Shown here in pieces: positions 43,833 to 53,293 of a stretch of 64,000 nt of DNA. The notes under the pieces are model-generated. The model was given only the letters and a program-made list of their open reading frames with translations, was not told the origin of the DNA and ran no database searches. The stretch covers positions 2,513,508-2,577,507 of the forward strand of contig NZ_LGRA01000021.1 of NCBI RefSeq assembly GCF_003116095.1, in the 5' to 3' direction. How positions within the stretch are numbered: the stretch's first letter is position 1; every line of letters begins with the position of its first letter. A program made the translations under genes and the position numbers. Source of the DNA: Azospirillum sp. TSO35-2 (GTDB lineage: Bacteria > Pseudomonadota > Alphaproteobacteria > Azospirillales > Azospirillaceae).

Positions 43833-45461
43833 TCAGGCCGCAAACTCCAGCGTCACCTGGCTGCCCTGGCCGGGCCGGCTGTCGATGCGCAGATGGCCGC
43901 CGTGGGCCTCGATCAGCGACTTGACGATCGGTAGGCCCAGCCCGGTGCCGCGCCCGGGATGGGTGGTCAGCGCCGAGGCTTGGCCAAAGGGGACCACCGC
44001 CTGCCGCAACTCCTCCGCCGTCATGCCGACGCCGTTGTCGGTGACGCGCAGGACGCAGCGGCCGTGGACGCCGCGCCCGACGGTGATCAGCACCCGTCCG
44101 CCCTCCGGGGTGAACTTCAACGCGTTGCCCAGCAGGTTCAACAGCATCTGCTTCAGCGCCCGCTCGTCGGCGCGGACCGGCGTCGGGGCGGCCGGCCGGT
44201 TGATCTCCAGCCGGATGCCCTTCTGCTCGGCCTGCGGAGCGACGATGCGGATCGCCCATTCGGCGGCGACCACCGGGTCGACCGCCTCCAGGTGCAGGGC
44301 GAACTTGCCGGCCTGCAGGCGCGACAGGTCGAGGATGTCGTCGATCAGCGTCAGCAGATGCTGGCCCGACGCGTGGATGTCCTGGGCGTAGTCGGCGTAG
44401 CGCGGGCCGGCCTGCGGCCCGAACATCTGGTCCTTGATGATCTCGGAAAAGCCCAGGATGGCGTTCAGCGGCGTGCGCAGCTCGTGGCTGACCCGGGCGA
44501 GGAAGTCGCGGTTGACCGACAGCGCCGCCGCCAGCCGCTCGGCGTTGCGGTGCTGGACCAGCAGGAAGCCGGCGACCAGCACGATCGAAACGCTGAGCAG
44601 CGCGGCGATGATCATCATCTGCCCGCGGAAGCCGGCGACCGCGGCGTCGATGTCGACCGCGGCGATGCCGACGACCAGGATCAGCGGGTAGCCTTCGACC
44701 GGCCGGTAGGCGTAGGCGCGGCGCATGCCGTCGGCCAGGCTGACCTGCCAGTAGACACCGGTCAGCGACCGCTGCATCACCGTCCACAACGCCGACTCGG
44801 CGATCGACAGGCCGACGGCGTCGCGCCCGTCCTTGGTCCCGCGGGCGCGGACGATCCGGTCCAGGCCGACCAGGGTGACCACGCCGTTCCGGCCGACATC
44901 CGCCTGCCGGTAGAAGCTGGACAGCCGGTCGGGATCGACGTTGGCGACCACCACCCCGGCGAAATCGCCGGCCGCATCCTCCAGCCGGCGGGAAAAGCGC
45001 AGGAGCGGCCGCCCGGTCGCCGACCCGGCGAAGGGAAGCCCGACATTCATCAGCGCTCCGCCCTCGTCGCGGTGCAGGGCAAGGATGCCGGTGCCGTCGA
45101 GCGACTCCGGCGGGCCGACGCCCTCGCTGCGGAACAGCGGCGTGCCATTCGGGTCGAAGACGCTGAAATGATGGATCAGGGCGGCGTCGTACAGCCCGTC
45201 GTCGATCAGCCGGCGGGCCCGGACCAGCCCGCCCTCCGCGTACTTGTCGGCGAAGGAGCGCAAGGTCACGTCGACGTCGCGCAAGGTCCGGCTGGTGCTG
45301 CTTTCATAGGCGCGGGCGGTGGTTTCGGCGTTGGCGATGGTGTCGTGGGTCTGCCCGTCCAGCATCGCCGACGACATCACCGCATAGCCGACCCACACCA
45401 GGACCAGCGCCAGGGCGGTGGCCGAGAGGATGACGGTCCGGAAGGACGGAAAACGTGGCAT
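43833..45461 (-). CDS. Membrane sensor histidine kinase with periplasmic sensor domain
   Basis: 542 residues. TM1 (about 9-30, VILSATALALVLVWVGYAVM) and TM2 (about 283-302, MMIIAALLSVSIVLVAGFLL) enclose a 250-residue periplasmic dCache/PDC-like domain. No HAMP domain is evident. HisKA has the phosphoacceptor His326 in ARVSHELRTPLNAILGF. HATPase shows NLLGNALKFTPEGG (N box), DNGVGM (G1) and PGRGTGLGLPIVK (G2). ATG 45461 has GGAG eight bases upstream; a GTG at 45470 is the alternative. No response regulator gene is adjacent, so it is an orphan kinase. The signal is unknown, but dCache domains often bind amino or organic acids. Confidence 0.9.
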   Translation of the reverse strand: MPRFPSFRTVILSATALALVLVWVGYAVMSSAMLDGQTHDTIANAETTARAYESSTSRTLRDVDVTLRSFADKYAEGGLVRARRLIDDGLYDAALIHHFSVFDPNGTPLFRSEGVGPPESLDGTGILALHRDEGGALMNVGLPFAGSATGRPLLRFSRRLEDAAGDFAGVVVANVDPDRLSSFYRQADVGRNGVVTLVGLDRIVRARGTKDGRDAVGLSIAESALWTVMQRSLTGVYWQVSLADGMRRAYAYRPVEGYPLILVVGIAAVDIDAAVAGFRGQMMIIAALLSVSIVLVAGFLLVQHRNAERLAAALSVNRDFLARVSHELRTPLNAILGFSEIIKDQMFGPQAGPRYADYAQDIHASGQHLLTLIDDILDLSRLQAGKFALHLEAVDPVVAAEWAIRIVAPQAEQKGIRLEINRPAAPTPVRADERALKQMLLNLLGNALKFTPEGGRVLITVGRGVHGRCVLRVTDNGVGMTAEELRQAVVPFGQASALTTHPGRGTGLGLPIVKSLIEAHGGHLRIDSRPGQGSQVTLEFAA

Positions 45462-45609
45462 GCCCGGCACTCCACCGCCCCGCGCTGTCCCCGCCGCGCC
45501 ACCGCAGTCGATGGCGTCCGGCCGGGGACCTTCCCGATGATTCCATCCCCTGGTTAAGGATTGTCAAATATATTGACGTTCAGTACCGCAAACGATGTCT
45601 TCCGCTGCT

Positions 45610-46788
45610 CTATTGGTTGGTGACGAAACGTTTCCGCAGGCGGTCGATCGCGGTGTCGATCACTTCGTCCTTCTTGGAGAAGCAGAAGCGGACGCACGTC
45701 TTCGGCGCGTTCTCGACGAAGAAGGCGCTGACCGGGATGGCGGCGACCTTCGCCTCGGCCACCAGCCAGCGGCAGAAGGCCTGGTCGTCGCCGTCGAAGC
45801 CGACGCCGGCCGCCACCCCCGCGATGTCGGCGACGACGAAATAGGTCCCCGAGCCCGGCAGCACGTCGAACCCGGCGGAGCGCAGGCCGGCCGACAGCCG
45901 GTCGCGCTTGGCCTGGAGCCCGGCGGCCAGCGCGGTGAAATACCCCGCGTCCTTGCCCAGCCCATAGGCGACGGCGGCCTGGAGGTTGGGCGGGGTGGTG
46001 AAGGTCAGGAACTGGTGGGCCTTGGCCACCGGCTGCAGCAGGTGCGGCGCGGCGGTGACGTAGCCGACCTTCCAGCCGGTCAGCGAGAAGGTCTTGCCGG
46101 CCGAGCCGATCTTCAGGCAGCGGTCGCGCATGCCCGGCAGGGTCATCAGCGGGATGTGGCGGCGGCCGTCGAAGACCAGATGCTCGTACACCTCGTCGCA
46201 GACGGCCAGGGCGTCATGGCGCTGGACGAACTCGGCGATCAGCTCCAGCTCGGCGCGGTCGAAGACCTTGGCGGCCGGGTTCAGCGGGTCGTTGATCAGC
46301 ACCAGCTTGGTGCGCGGCGAGAAGGCGGCCTCCAGATCCGCGCGGCTGAAGCTCCAGTCCGGCGCCTTCAGCGAGACGAAGCGCGGCACGCCGCCGGCCA
46401 GCCGGACGATCGGCAGGTAGCTGTCGTACATCGGCTGGAACAGCACCACCTCGTCGCCCGGGTTGATCAGGCCGAGCAGGCAGGCGGTCAGCGCCTCGGT
46501 GGCGCCGGAGGTGACCATCGTCTCGGTCTTCCAGTCGACGTCCAGCCCGTAGAAACGCTGGGCGTGCGCCGCCAGCGCCTGGCGCAGGTCGGGCGTGCCC
46601 ATCATCGACGGGTACTGGTTCCACCCGTTCAGCAGGGCGTCGGCCGCGGCGTCCAGAACGTCGGCCGGACCGCGTTCATCGGGAAAGCCCTGGCCAAGGT
46701 TGATCGCGCCATGCTCCTCCGACAGGCGGGACATGACCTCGAAGATGGTGGTGCCATAGCTCGACAGAATAGCGTTGCCCGACTTCAC
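45610..46788 (-). CDS. Class I/II PLP-dependent aminotransferase
   Basis: 392 residues of fold-type I. It resembles methionine/kynurenine aminotransferases (YbdL/KAT group): INLGQGFPDERGP near the N-terminus, YPSMMGTPDLRQALAAH, the PLP-binding ATEALTACLLGL, CDEVYEHLVFDG, and the Schiff-base lysine in KIGSAGKTFSLTGWKVGY. The usual NPHNPTG loop reads NDPLNPAAKV, which is less common. The frame opens at TTG 46800, but GGAGG followed five bases later by GTG 46788 marks the better start. The amino donor cannot be read from sequence. Confidence 0.9.
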   Translation of the reverse strand: MKSGNAILSSYGTTIFEVMSRLSEEHGAINLGQGFPDERGPADVLDAAADALLNGWNQYPSMMGTPDLRQALAAHAQRFYGLDVDWKTETMVTSGATEALTACLLGLINPGDEVVLFQPMYDSYLPIVRLAGGVPRFVSLKAPDWSFSRADLEAAFSPRTKLVLINDPLNPAAKVFDRAELELIAEFVQRHDALAVCDEVYEHLVFDGRRHIPLMTLPGMRDRCLKIGSAGKTFSLTGWKVGYVTAAPHLLQPVAKAHQFLTFTTPPNLQAAVAYGLGKDAGYFTALAAGLQAKRDRLSAGLRSAGFDVLPGSGTYFVVADIAGVAAGVGFDGDDQAFCRWLVAEAKVAAIPVSAFFVENAPKTCVRFCFSKKDEVIDTAIDRLRKRFVTNQ

Positions 46789-46967
46789 CGGTGCCTCCAA
46801 GCCTCAAGCGGACGCACAAGATGGAGGCGGTCGCGGGGAATTGTCCAGCGCTGTCACACCGGGTTCGGGATGCCTTGACTCCAGGACCCGGTATCCGGCC
46901 GCGGCCGGACAGGGCCGAAGCCTGCGTGGCGTATGAACGCAGCGGTCAGGATTTTCCGGACCGCGTA

Positions 46968-47276
46968 TCAGAGCGCGTTGCGGCGCTGGCGGCGCATCCG
47001 CATCTTCACGCGAAAGCGGTCGACGGGTCCGATCATGCGCGGGTAGCGGCGTTTCATCCGCACGAACAGGCGCCGGGCGTCGGCGGAGTTGCGCAGAATC
47101 AGCACCCCGCCCAGCACCATCACCGGCAAACCGCCCGGTCCCGGCAGCGGCGCGATCAGCAGGCCCAGCGCCATGATCGTGCAGCCGGTCCCGATCAACG
47201 CCAACTGGCGCATCCGGGCCAGCGGCATGCGGGCAAGGAACGGGGACGAGGACGTGTCGGGGTCGCTGCGACGCAT
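46968..47276 (-). CDS. Small PGPGW-like transmembrane protein
   Basis: 102 residues with two hydrophobic segments (QLALIGTGCTIMALGLLIAP and GLPVMVLGGVLILRNS) joined by PLPGPGG, as in PGPGW-type putative membrane proteins. The C-terminus is strongly basic (RMKRRYPRM...RMRRQRRNAL), predicting a cytoplasmic tail. ATG 47276 is the first reasonable start; the 303-codon frame that contains it is mostly a shadow. It lies upstream of the aminotransferase on the same strand with 179 bases between. Function unknown. Confidence 0.6.
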   Translation of the reverse strand: MRRSDPDTSSSPFLARMPLARMRQLALIGTGCTIMALGLLIAPLPGPGGLPVMVLGGVLILRNSADARRLFVRMKRRYPRMIGPVDRFRVKMRMRRQRRNAL

Positions 47277-47380
47277 CACGGGTTCGAACGCTCCAAATGG
47301 CCGGTAAACGCCATATGGGGAGCATCCGTCCCGGTAAAAGAGCCCTACCCCGTCCGCCGCGGCCCCAGCCGTGATCCCGG

Positions 47381-47848
47381 TCAGTGCAGGGTGCGCGCGC
47401 CGGCCGGTGCCGCCGGCTCCAGCCGTGTCGGGTCGAGCCGGCTCAGCACCGCGTTCAGTTCGGCGGGCTTCGGATCCCAGCCGAACTCCCGCACCAGCTG
47501 GTCGCGCGCCACGCCGGCCCGGCGGATCAACCGGTCGCAATCGGGATGTTCGGCGGCGGCGCACCGGCGGTCGGCGCAGCTTTCCAGCATCAGGCGGATC
47601 ATCCGTTCGCGCTTGGCGGCGTCCACGAAGCCGGACTGGTCGAAATAGAGCTTGGTGAACTCCATTTCCGCGACCCGGGCCGGGCGTCCACGATCCCCCA
47701 CCAGAACGGCGGCCACTACCTCGACGCAACGCCCGGCGTAGGCGGGCAAGGGAGCCGTGCCGTCGTCGGCGCGGTCGAGAAGCCGGCTCGGCAGATCGAC
47801 GAGCCGTCCCGAGAGATCCTTCACCAGATACCGGCGCCACACCGACAT
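47381..47848 (-). CDS. Hypothetical protein (155 residues)
   Basis: ATG 47848 has a good ribosome site (GGGAGGCGGAC). The protein starts MSVWRRYLVKDLSGRLVDLP and contains three cysteines in SCADRRCAAAEHPDCDRLIR, then AGVARDQLVREFGWDPKPAE. There is no signal peptide or membrane helix. I do not recognise a family. It is followed by the small PGPGW-like gene on the same strand. Confidence 0.65.
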   Translation of the reverse strand: MSVWRRYLVKDLSGRLVDLPSRLLDRADDGTAPLPAYAGRCVEVVAAVLVGDRGRPARVAEMEFTKLYFDQSGFVDAAKRERMIRLMLESCADRRCAAAEHPDCDRLIRRAGVARDQLVREFGWDPKPAELNAVLSRLDPTRLEPAAPAGARTLH

Positions 47849-47999
47849 GTCCGCCTCCCGTCCGGCCGAGCCGGTCCATGGGCCTTGCGATCGGAGAATC
47901 CTACACCAGACGGACAAGCGACGGAACATCGCAAAGCGGGGTGGCGCAGCGTCGCCCCGGGGCGTCGGATCCGATGGCAGGGGGTGGCTATCGCGGGCG

Positions 48000-49775
48000 C
48001 TACCGGGGAACCAGCGGCCAGAACAGCGCGATGGCCGCGGTGCCCAGCACCACCACCATGATCGACAGCGGCAGCCCCAGCCGCCAATAGTCGCCGAAGC
48101 GGTAGCCGCCCGGCCCCATCACCAGCGTGTTGCACTGGTGGCCGATCGGGGTGAGGAAATCGCAGCCCGCCCCCACCGCCACCGCCATCAGGAAGGCGTC
48201 GGGCCGCAGCCCGAGGTGGGTGGCGAGGCTGGCGCCGATCGGCGCCATCACCAGCACCGTCGCCGCGTTGTTGAGGAACGGCGTCACCGCCATCGCCGCC
48301 ACCAGGATCAGCGCCAGCGCCCCCACCGGCGGCAGCCCCTGCGCCGCCTGCGACAGGAAGCCGGCGATCAGCTCGGTCCCGCCGGTGGTGCGCAGCGTCT
48401 CGCTGACCGGGATCAGCGAGCCGAGCAGCACCAGGATCGGCCATTCCACCGCGTCGTAGGCCTCGCGCAGGCTGACCACCCGCAGCGCGGTCATCGCCAC
48501 CGCCGCGCCGAAGAAGGCGATGGCGACCGGCACCGTCCCGGTGGCGACCAGCGCCACGGTGATGCCCAGCACGGCGACCGCCGCCGCCCGCTTCGGCGTG
48601 CGGCCGATGGCGAGGTCGCGCCCCGCCAGCGGCAGGCAGCCCAGCGCCGCCAGCGTGTCCGCCACCCCGGCCTGCCGGCATTGCAGGACCACCAGGTCGC
48701 CGAACTGCAGGCGCACCCGCCGCAGCCGCTGGCGGATCGGCCGCCCGCGCCGGCTGAGCGCCAGCAGGTTGACGCCATAGCGCTCGCGCAGGCCCACCTC
48801 CTCGATGCTGTGGCCGATCAGGCGGGAACGCTGCTCCACCACCGCCTCGACCACGGCGATGTCGTCCTCGTTCTCCACCCCGTCCAGGTCCTGGTCGTGC
48901 ATCATGCGCATGCCGGCCCGCTTGACCAGATTGGACAGCGCCTGGGTGTCGGCCTCCAGCACCAGGATGTCGTCGGCGAACAGCACCCAGTGGCCGGAGG
49001 GCACGTAGCGGCGGTAATGCTCGCGCACGATGGCGGCGACGGTCACCTCGCCCTCGGCGAAGGTCTCCAGCTCGGCGACGGTGCGGCCGACGAAGGGGGT
49101 GCCGGCGGGCAGCAGCGCCTCCGCCGTGTAGTCGTCGATGGAGAAGGCCGGGCCGGAGGCGGCGGCCCGGCCCTTCGGCAGCAGCCGGTAGCCCACCGAC
49201 AGGACGGCGACGCCGGCGACGGCGATCACCAGCCCGACCGGGGTGAAGTCGAACATGCGGAACGGCTCGCCGGTCATCTCCGCCCGCAGCCGCGACACGA
49301 TGATGTTGGGCGAGGTGCCGATCAGCGTCATCAGCCCGCCCAGCAGCGACCCGAAGGCCATCGGCATCAGCAGCATCGACACCGGCGTGCCGGTGCGCCG
49401 GGCGATCTGCAGGGCGATCGGCATGAAGATGGCCAGCGCCCCGATGTTCTTGACCACCGCCGACAGCAGGGTCACCGCCCCGGCCAGCACCAGCACCTGC
49501 GACCACACCGTGGTCATGCGCGAGGCCAGCGGCCGCATCGCCGCCTCCACCACGCCGGACCGGCCGACCGCGGCGCTGACCACCAGCGCCGAGCCGACGA
49601 TGACGACGATGTCGTCGGAGAAGCCCTGGAACGCCTCCCTGGCGGGGACGATCCCCGCCGCGACCGCCGCCAGCAGCGCCAGCATCCCGACGAGGTCGTA
49701 GCGCAGCCGGTCCCAGATCAGCAGCGCGATCACCGCGCCGATGATGCCGAGCGAGAACATCTGGTCGATGGACAT
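48000..49775 (-). CDS. SLC13/DASS-family anion permease with TrkA-C-like domains
   Basis: 591-residue inner-membrane transporter. About 11 membrane helices are split by a soluble insert (about 205-375) with two TrkA-C/RCK-C-like domains (TPFVGRTVAELETFAEGEVT; SRLIGHSIEEVGLRERYGVN). Family motifs include SLLGGLMTLIGTSPNIIVSR (the SNT-like substrate motif in the first half) and TPIGHQCNTLVMGPGGYRFG in the second half. Substrates of this group include sulfate and dicarboxylates. ATG 49775. There are 85 bases to the AsmA gene upstream. The alternate 661-codon frame over it is a shadow. Confidence 0.9.
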   Translation of the reverse strand: MSIDQMFSLGIIGAVIALLIWDRLRYDLVGMLALLAAVAAGIVPAREAFQGFSDDIVVIVGSALVVSAAVGRSGVVEAAMRPLASRMTTVWSQVLVLAGAVTLLSAVVKNIGALAIFMPIALQIARRTGTPVSMLLMPMAFGSLLGGLMTLIGTSPNIIVSRLRAEMTGEPFRMFDFTPVGLVIAVAGVAVLSVGYRLLPKGRAAASGPAFSIDDYTAEALLPAGTPFVGRTVAELETFAEGEVTVAAIVREHYRRYVPSGHWVLFADDILVLEADTQALSNLVKRAGMRMMHDQDLDGVENEDDIAVVEAVVEQRSRLIGHSIEEVGLRERYGVNLLALSRRGRPIRQRLRRVRLQFGDLVVLQCRQAGVADTLAALGCLPLAGRDLAIGRTPKRAAAVAVLGITVALVATGTVPVAIAFFGAAVAMTALRVVSLREAYDAVEWPILVLLGSLIPVSETLRTTGGTELIAGFLSQAAQGLPPVGALALILVAAMAVTPFLNNAATVLVMAPIGASLATHLGLRPDAFLMAVAVGAGCDFLTPIGHQCNTLVMGPGGYRFGDYWRLGLPLSIMVVVLGTAAIALFWPLVPR

Positions 49776-49860
49776 GGAGCGGGGCTGAGTCCTTCGTGGC
49801 CGTCATGTGCGGGCGGATGGCGGGTCGACGAAACCGGGAGCCGGCCCGCGGCCGGGGCGG

Positions 49861-51873
49861 TCAGCGCGCCGAACCGGACGCCTTCCGCTCGCCGCGGCCG
49901 TTCCCCGATTTGCCGGACGCCGCGCCGCTCTTGTCGGGCGAACGGGCGTCATGCACCAGCCGGCCACACTGTGGCTGCTCATCGCTGCCCGGGTCAAGGA
50001 AGGGCAGCACGCTGGCCAGCGGAGTCAGCAGCACCCCCAGCGCCACCGCCGCCGCGCCGCGGGCCGCCGACTCGGTCGGATCCACCCCGATGTCGGGGTT
50101 GCCCAGCGTGCCGCCGACCAGCACCGGGACGTGGGTGGCGAAGACCTGCGCCGATTTCGAATCCCCAACGATCCTGAGATCCAGCGCCTCGTTGCGCAGG
50201 CTGATGGCGCCCTTGCCGGTGACCAGCGTCTCGGGCGTGTCGAGCACCAGCGCCTCCACCACGGCGACGCCCTTCTCCACCGACAGGTTGCCGACCAGAC
50301 AGTTGAAGGGCATCGGCTTCGACCCCGACAGGACGACGCCCAGCGTCTCCAGGATGTTGGTCTTCAGGCCCTTGACCGCGAGGCTGGTGACCTTGCCGCC
50401 GTCCACCGCGACTCCGATCTTGCCGTCGGACGACGCCAGCAGGTCGGCCACCGTCTTGCCGCTGCCGGTCAACTGGACGCGGCCGGCCACCGTGCCGGCG
50501 ATCTGGCCGGACATCGCGGTGTCGCGGAAGAAGGTCGCCAGCTTCATTCTGCGGATGTCCAGGTTGGTGCGCAGCCCCGGAACCTTGCGGCTGCCGTCGA
50601 CCTCCACCGTGCCGGCGATCGTGCCGCCGCCGATGCCGAGCGACAGCGGATCGACGCGCAGGTCGCCGGCCTTCACCATGACATGCATGTCGAGGCCGTC
50701 GAGCGGGGCGAAGGGCGCCTCCACCCGCTTGCCGCGCAACCGCACGTCCATGTCGGTGTTGCGCAGCTTCTCCACCGGGATCGGCGTCGCCGGGATGATG
50801 CGGTCCTTGCCGCGCGTCGGGTAATCGTCGCTGCCGCGGGGGGAGGCGCCGACCAGCCCGGCCAGATCCTGGGCGGCCAGCCGGTCGGACACCAGATCGG
50901 CGGTCACCATCGGCCGCTCGCCGCCGGTGACCACCGCCACGTCGCCCGCAAGGTCGCTTTCGCCGACCTTGCCGTTCAGCCCCTTGAACGACCAGCGCCC
51001 GCCCTCGCGCGACAGGTGGCCGCCGATCGAGTAGGGCCGCGTCTTCGGCGTCGGGATGCCGACGATGGGGAAGATCTCCGCCAGATCCTCGCCGCGCAGG
51101 GCGACCGACAGGTCCAGCCCCTCCATCTTCACCGGCTCGGCCACCGACCCTTCGATCTTGCCCTTGGTGTTGCCCACCGCCGCCTCGATCTTGATCGGGT
51201 AGGGCTTGGGGTCGTCGCGCAGGTACAGCAGCGACCCGCCCTCCACCGCCAGGGTGAAGGGCTTGCCGGCGAAGCTGCCCTTGCCCTGCAGGTTCACCGT
51301 GTCGGTGTCGTTGTCGCCGGTCGCGGTGTTGATGGTGTTCTTGATGTCGATCTGGCTGGTCGGGTCGCGGTAGCGGATGGCGCCGTCGGCGATCGCCAGC
51401 CGCTCGATCACCGGGATGTCGCCGCGCTTGTCGGGGGTCGCCGCCTCCTTGGCGACCTCCTTTTCGGCGTTGGGCGGGCCGAAATTCCAGTTGGGTTCGC
51501 CCTTGTCGTTCTTCTCCAGCACCATCTTTGGTTCCTGGAACTCAAGCTTCGGCAATTCCCAGTTGCCGCGCAGCAGCGGCCAGGGGCGCAGCGTGGCGTC
51601 GATCGCCTTGATCGCCAGCATGTCCTTGTCCTCCGCCCACTCGGCGTTGGCGACGCGCAGCCCCTCGATGTGGATGCGGATCGGGTTGCCGAGATGGACG
51701 CGCAGGTCGCCGTCGATCGCCACCTCGCGGTTCAGGGCGGCGCTGGCGTGGCGGGCGACGAAGCCGCGCGCGTCGTTCCAGTCGAACAGCAGCAGGACGG
51801 CCGCCACCCCCACGACCGCAAGGCCGACGATCCCCAGCAGCCCGTAACCGATCCACTTGAACACCGCCTTCAT
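49861..51873 (-). CDS. AsmA-family protein
   Basis: 670-residue protein. It has an N-terminal signal anchor (MKAVFKWIGYGLLGIVGLAV...LLLFDW) followed by the AsmA start NREVAIDGDLRVHLGNPIRI, repeated beta-strand units (TVEVDGSRKVPGLRTNLDIR) and the AsmA C-terminal block GTVAGRVQLTGSGKTVADLL followed by VKGLKTNILETLG. AsmA-like proteins bridge the periplasm and influence outer-membrane lipid or protein content. The tail (residues about 640-670) is Gly/Lys/Ser-rich. ATG 51873. Confidence 0.9.
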   Translation of the reverse strand: MKAVFKWIGYGLLGIVGLAVVGVAAVLLLFDWNDARGFVARHASAALNREVAIDGDLRVHLGNPIRIHIEGLRVANAEWAEDKDMLAIKAIDATLRPWPLLRGNWELPKLEFQEPKMVLEKNDKGEPNWNFGPPNAEKEVAKEAATPDKRGDIPVIERLAIADGAIRYRDPTSQIDIKNTINTATGDNDTDTVNLQGKGSFAGKPFTLAVEGGSLLYLRDDPKPYPIKIEAAVGNTKGKIEGSVAEPVKMEGLDLSVALRGEDLAEIFPIVGIPTPKTRPYSIGGHLSREGGRWSFKGLNGKVGESDLAGDVAVVTGGERPMVTADLVSDRLAAQDLAGLVGASPRGSDDYPTRGKDRIIPATPIPVEKLRNTDMDVRLRGKRVEAPFAPLDGLDMHVMVKAGDLRVDPLSLGIGGGTIAGTVEVDGSRKVPGLRTNLDIRRMKLATFFRDTAMSGQIAGTVAGRVQLTGSGKTVADLLASSDGKIGVAVDGGKVTSLAVKGLKTNILETLGVVLSGSKPMPFNCLVGNLSVEKGVAVVEALVLDTPETLVTGKGAISLRNEALDLRIVGDSKSAQVFATHVPVLVGGTLGNPDIGVDPTESAARGAAAVALGVLLTPLASVLPFLDPGSDEQPQCGRLVHDARSPDKSGAASGKSGNGRGERKASGSAR

Positions 51874-52187
51874 GCCGCCGGCCCTCCGCGCACCTGCCCT
51901 CGCTCGTGAAACGTCAACGGCCGGCGGGACGGAACAGCAAGCCCCCCGGCGGCGGGGTACTTCAAGAGAGCCGGACCCTCACCCGGAGGGGGCGGATTTC
52001 GGCTGGTATCTATATTGGATTTAACGCAAAATTTAGTCTCGCGGCCCCGTAATCGGAATCCGAAACTGGCCGTCGGTACCGGCGGTCGCAACGGGGTGCG
52101 GCGATCGGGCGCGGCGAACGGGCCGGGCGTCCGTCCGGTGTCCTCACGACCTCTCTTCAGGCAATTTTCCAGGCAGAGCCGCCCTCC
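51874..52187. other. 314-bp divergent gap upstream of AsmA and the 52188 gene
   Basis: No gene. An AT-rich patch at 52006-52040 (TATCTATATTGGATTTAACG) is the best place for a promoter. A small hairpin GGACCCTCACCCGGAGGG-type palindrome lies near 51975. Confidence 0.5.
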
Positions 52188-53291
52188 ATGCGTTCCCTCA
52201 CCAACTTTGCTCCCTCCACCTTCGAGGAGCGTGGCGCGGCGGTCGCCTTCACCACGCCGGTCCTGTCCCAGACCCGGGTGCGCAAGGACAGCCGCGACCA
52301 GCTGGAGGTGCTGATCCCCAACCTGTCGGAAGGGCGCGGCATCTACGTCGTGCCGTGGAAGTCGCTGCCGCTCGCCTTCCCGATGACGGTGCACGACCGC
52401 ATGCTGCACGACCTGATCGCCAAGAGCGAGGGCTGCTCGCCCGACGACATCCGCAAGGCGGTGCTGGAGGCGGCGCGCTGCGGCCTCGCCGGCGCGTCGG
52501 CGGTGGAGGCGGCGGAGGCGGCGCTGCGCGACGACGACGAGCAGCGGCTTCTGATCAACTACCAGTTGATCGTGGAGGCGCTGAAGGCGGTCGGGCTGGA
52601 ATCGACGGAGATCCTGCGCGTCGGCCTGACCTCGTCCGACGGGCAGACGCTGACCCGCGACCTGATGATGAAGGCGGCGCACCGTCTGGCGCTGGAGCCG
52701 ACCGAACTCTACGGCCGCATCGCCGAGCTGGCGGTGTTCATGGAGCCGATCGGGCTGGTCAGCTCGCCCAAGCCGGCGCGGCTGCGGCGGCTGATGCGCG
52801 ACCTCCAGGGCTTCCGCGACAGCATGACCGACTGGGCGACCGACAACGTGTCGGAGGCGGCGCCGATCGGCGGCTTCTGCGCCGAGGTGGCGGAGCACAC
52901 CGTCAACCACGCCCGCAACGTCATCGGCCAGCTCGACCAGGCGATGGGCTCGTTCGAAACGCTGCTGCGCCAGTGGGACACCAAGCGCCTGGTGATCCGC
53001 AAATCGGCCAGCCGGCTGTCCTGGCTGCTCGACGGCTGGGAATACCTGATCCTGCTGTGGGCCGACGCCCTGACCCAGGATCGCCACACCCGCGACATGA
53101 CGGTGCACGACATCTTCCGCGTCATCCCCCTGCTGCCCAAGGACGAGGCGCGCGCCGACCAGGCGCTGGCGGCCGACGGGCTGATCGCCAGCCACAAGCG
53201 GTCGGTCCGCGCCTATGTCGACTGGCGCAGCGGCCAGCTCGACGTCGACCTCGTCATGCGGATCGAGACGATCAAGGGGAAGGCGGCCTGA
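52188..53291 (+). CDS. Protein of unknown function, first of a two-gene unit (367 residues)
   Basis: No recognised family. It is predicted soluble and mostly helical, without signal peptide. Segments: FTTPVLSQTRVRKDSRDQLE near the N-terminus, a central AAEAALRDDDEQRLLINYQL helix, and a C-terminal half with QWDTKRLVIRKSASRLSWLL, GWEYLILLWADAL and HDIFRVIPLLPKDEARADQA. It ends with SHKRSVRAYVDWRSGQLDVD before a short tail. The stop is two bases before the ATG of the next gene. The pair is likely co-expressed and may form a complex, but this is inference. Confidence 0.8.
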   Translation: MRSLTNFAPSTFEERGAAVAFTTPVLSQTRVRKDSRDQLEVLIPNLSEGRGIYVVPWKSLPLAFPMTVHDRMLHDLIAKSEGCSPDDIRKAVLEAARCGLAGASAVEAAEAALRDDDEQRLLINYQLIVEALKAVGLESTEILRVGLTSSDGQTLTRDLMMKAAHRLALEPTELYGRIAELAVFMEPIGLVSSPKPARLRRLMRDLQGFRDSMTDWATDNVSEAAPIGGFCAEVAEHTVNHARNVIGQLDQAMGSFETLLRQWDTKRLVIRKSASRLSWLLDGWEYLILLWADALTQDRHTRDMTVHDIFRVIPLLPKDEARADQALAADGLIASHKRSVRAYVDWRSGQLDVDLVMRIETIKGKAA

Positions 53292-53293
53292 CC

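Noticed and set aside
46860..46920. Palindrome TCCGGCCGCGGCCGGA near the 46968 gene as a terminator
   Set aside because: No U-tract and no pairing beyond the 16-bp palindrome; common by chance at this GC content.
47821..49806. 661-codon frame overlapping the SLC13 permease
   Set aside because: Same strand, different phase; no membrane pattern or motif, while the 591-residue frame has all transporter features.
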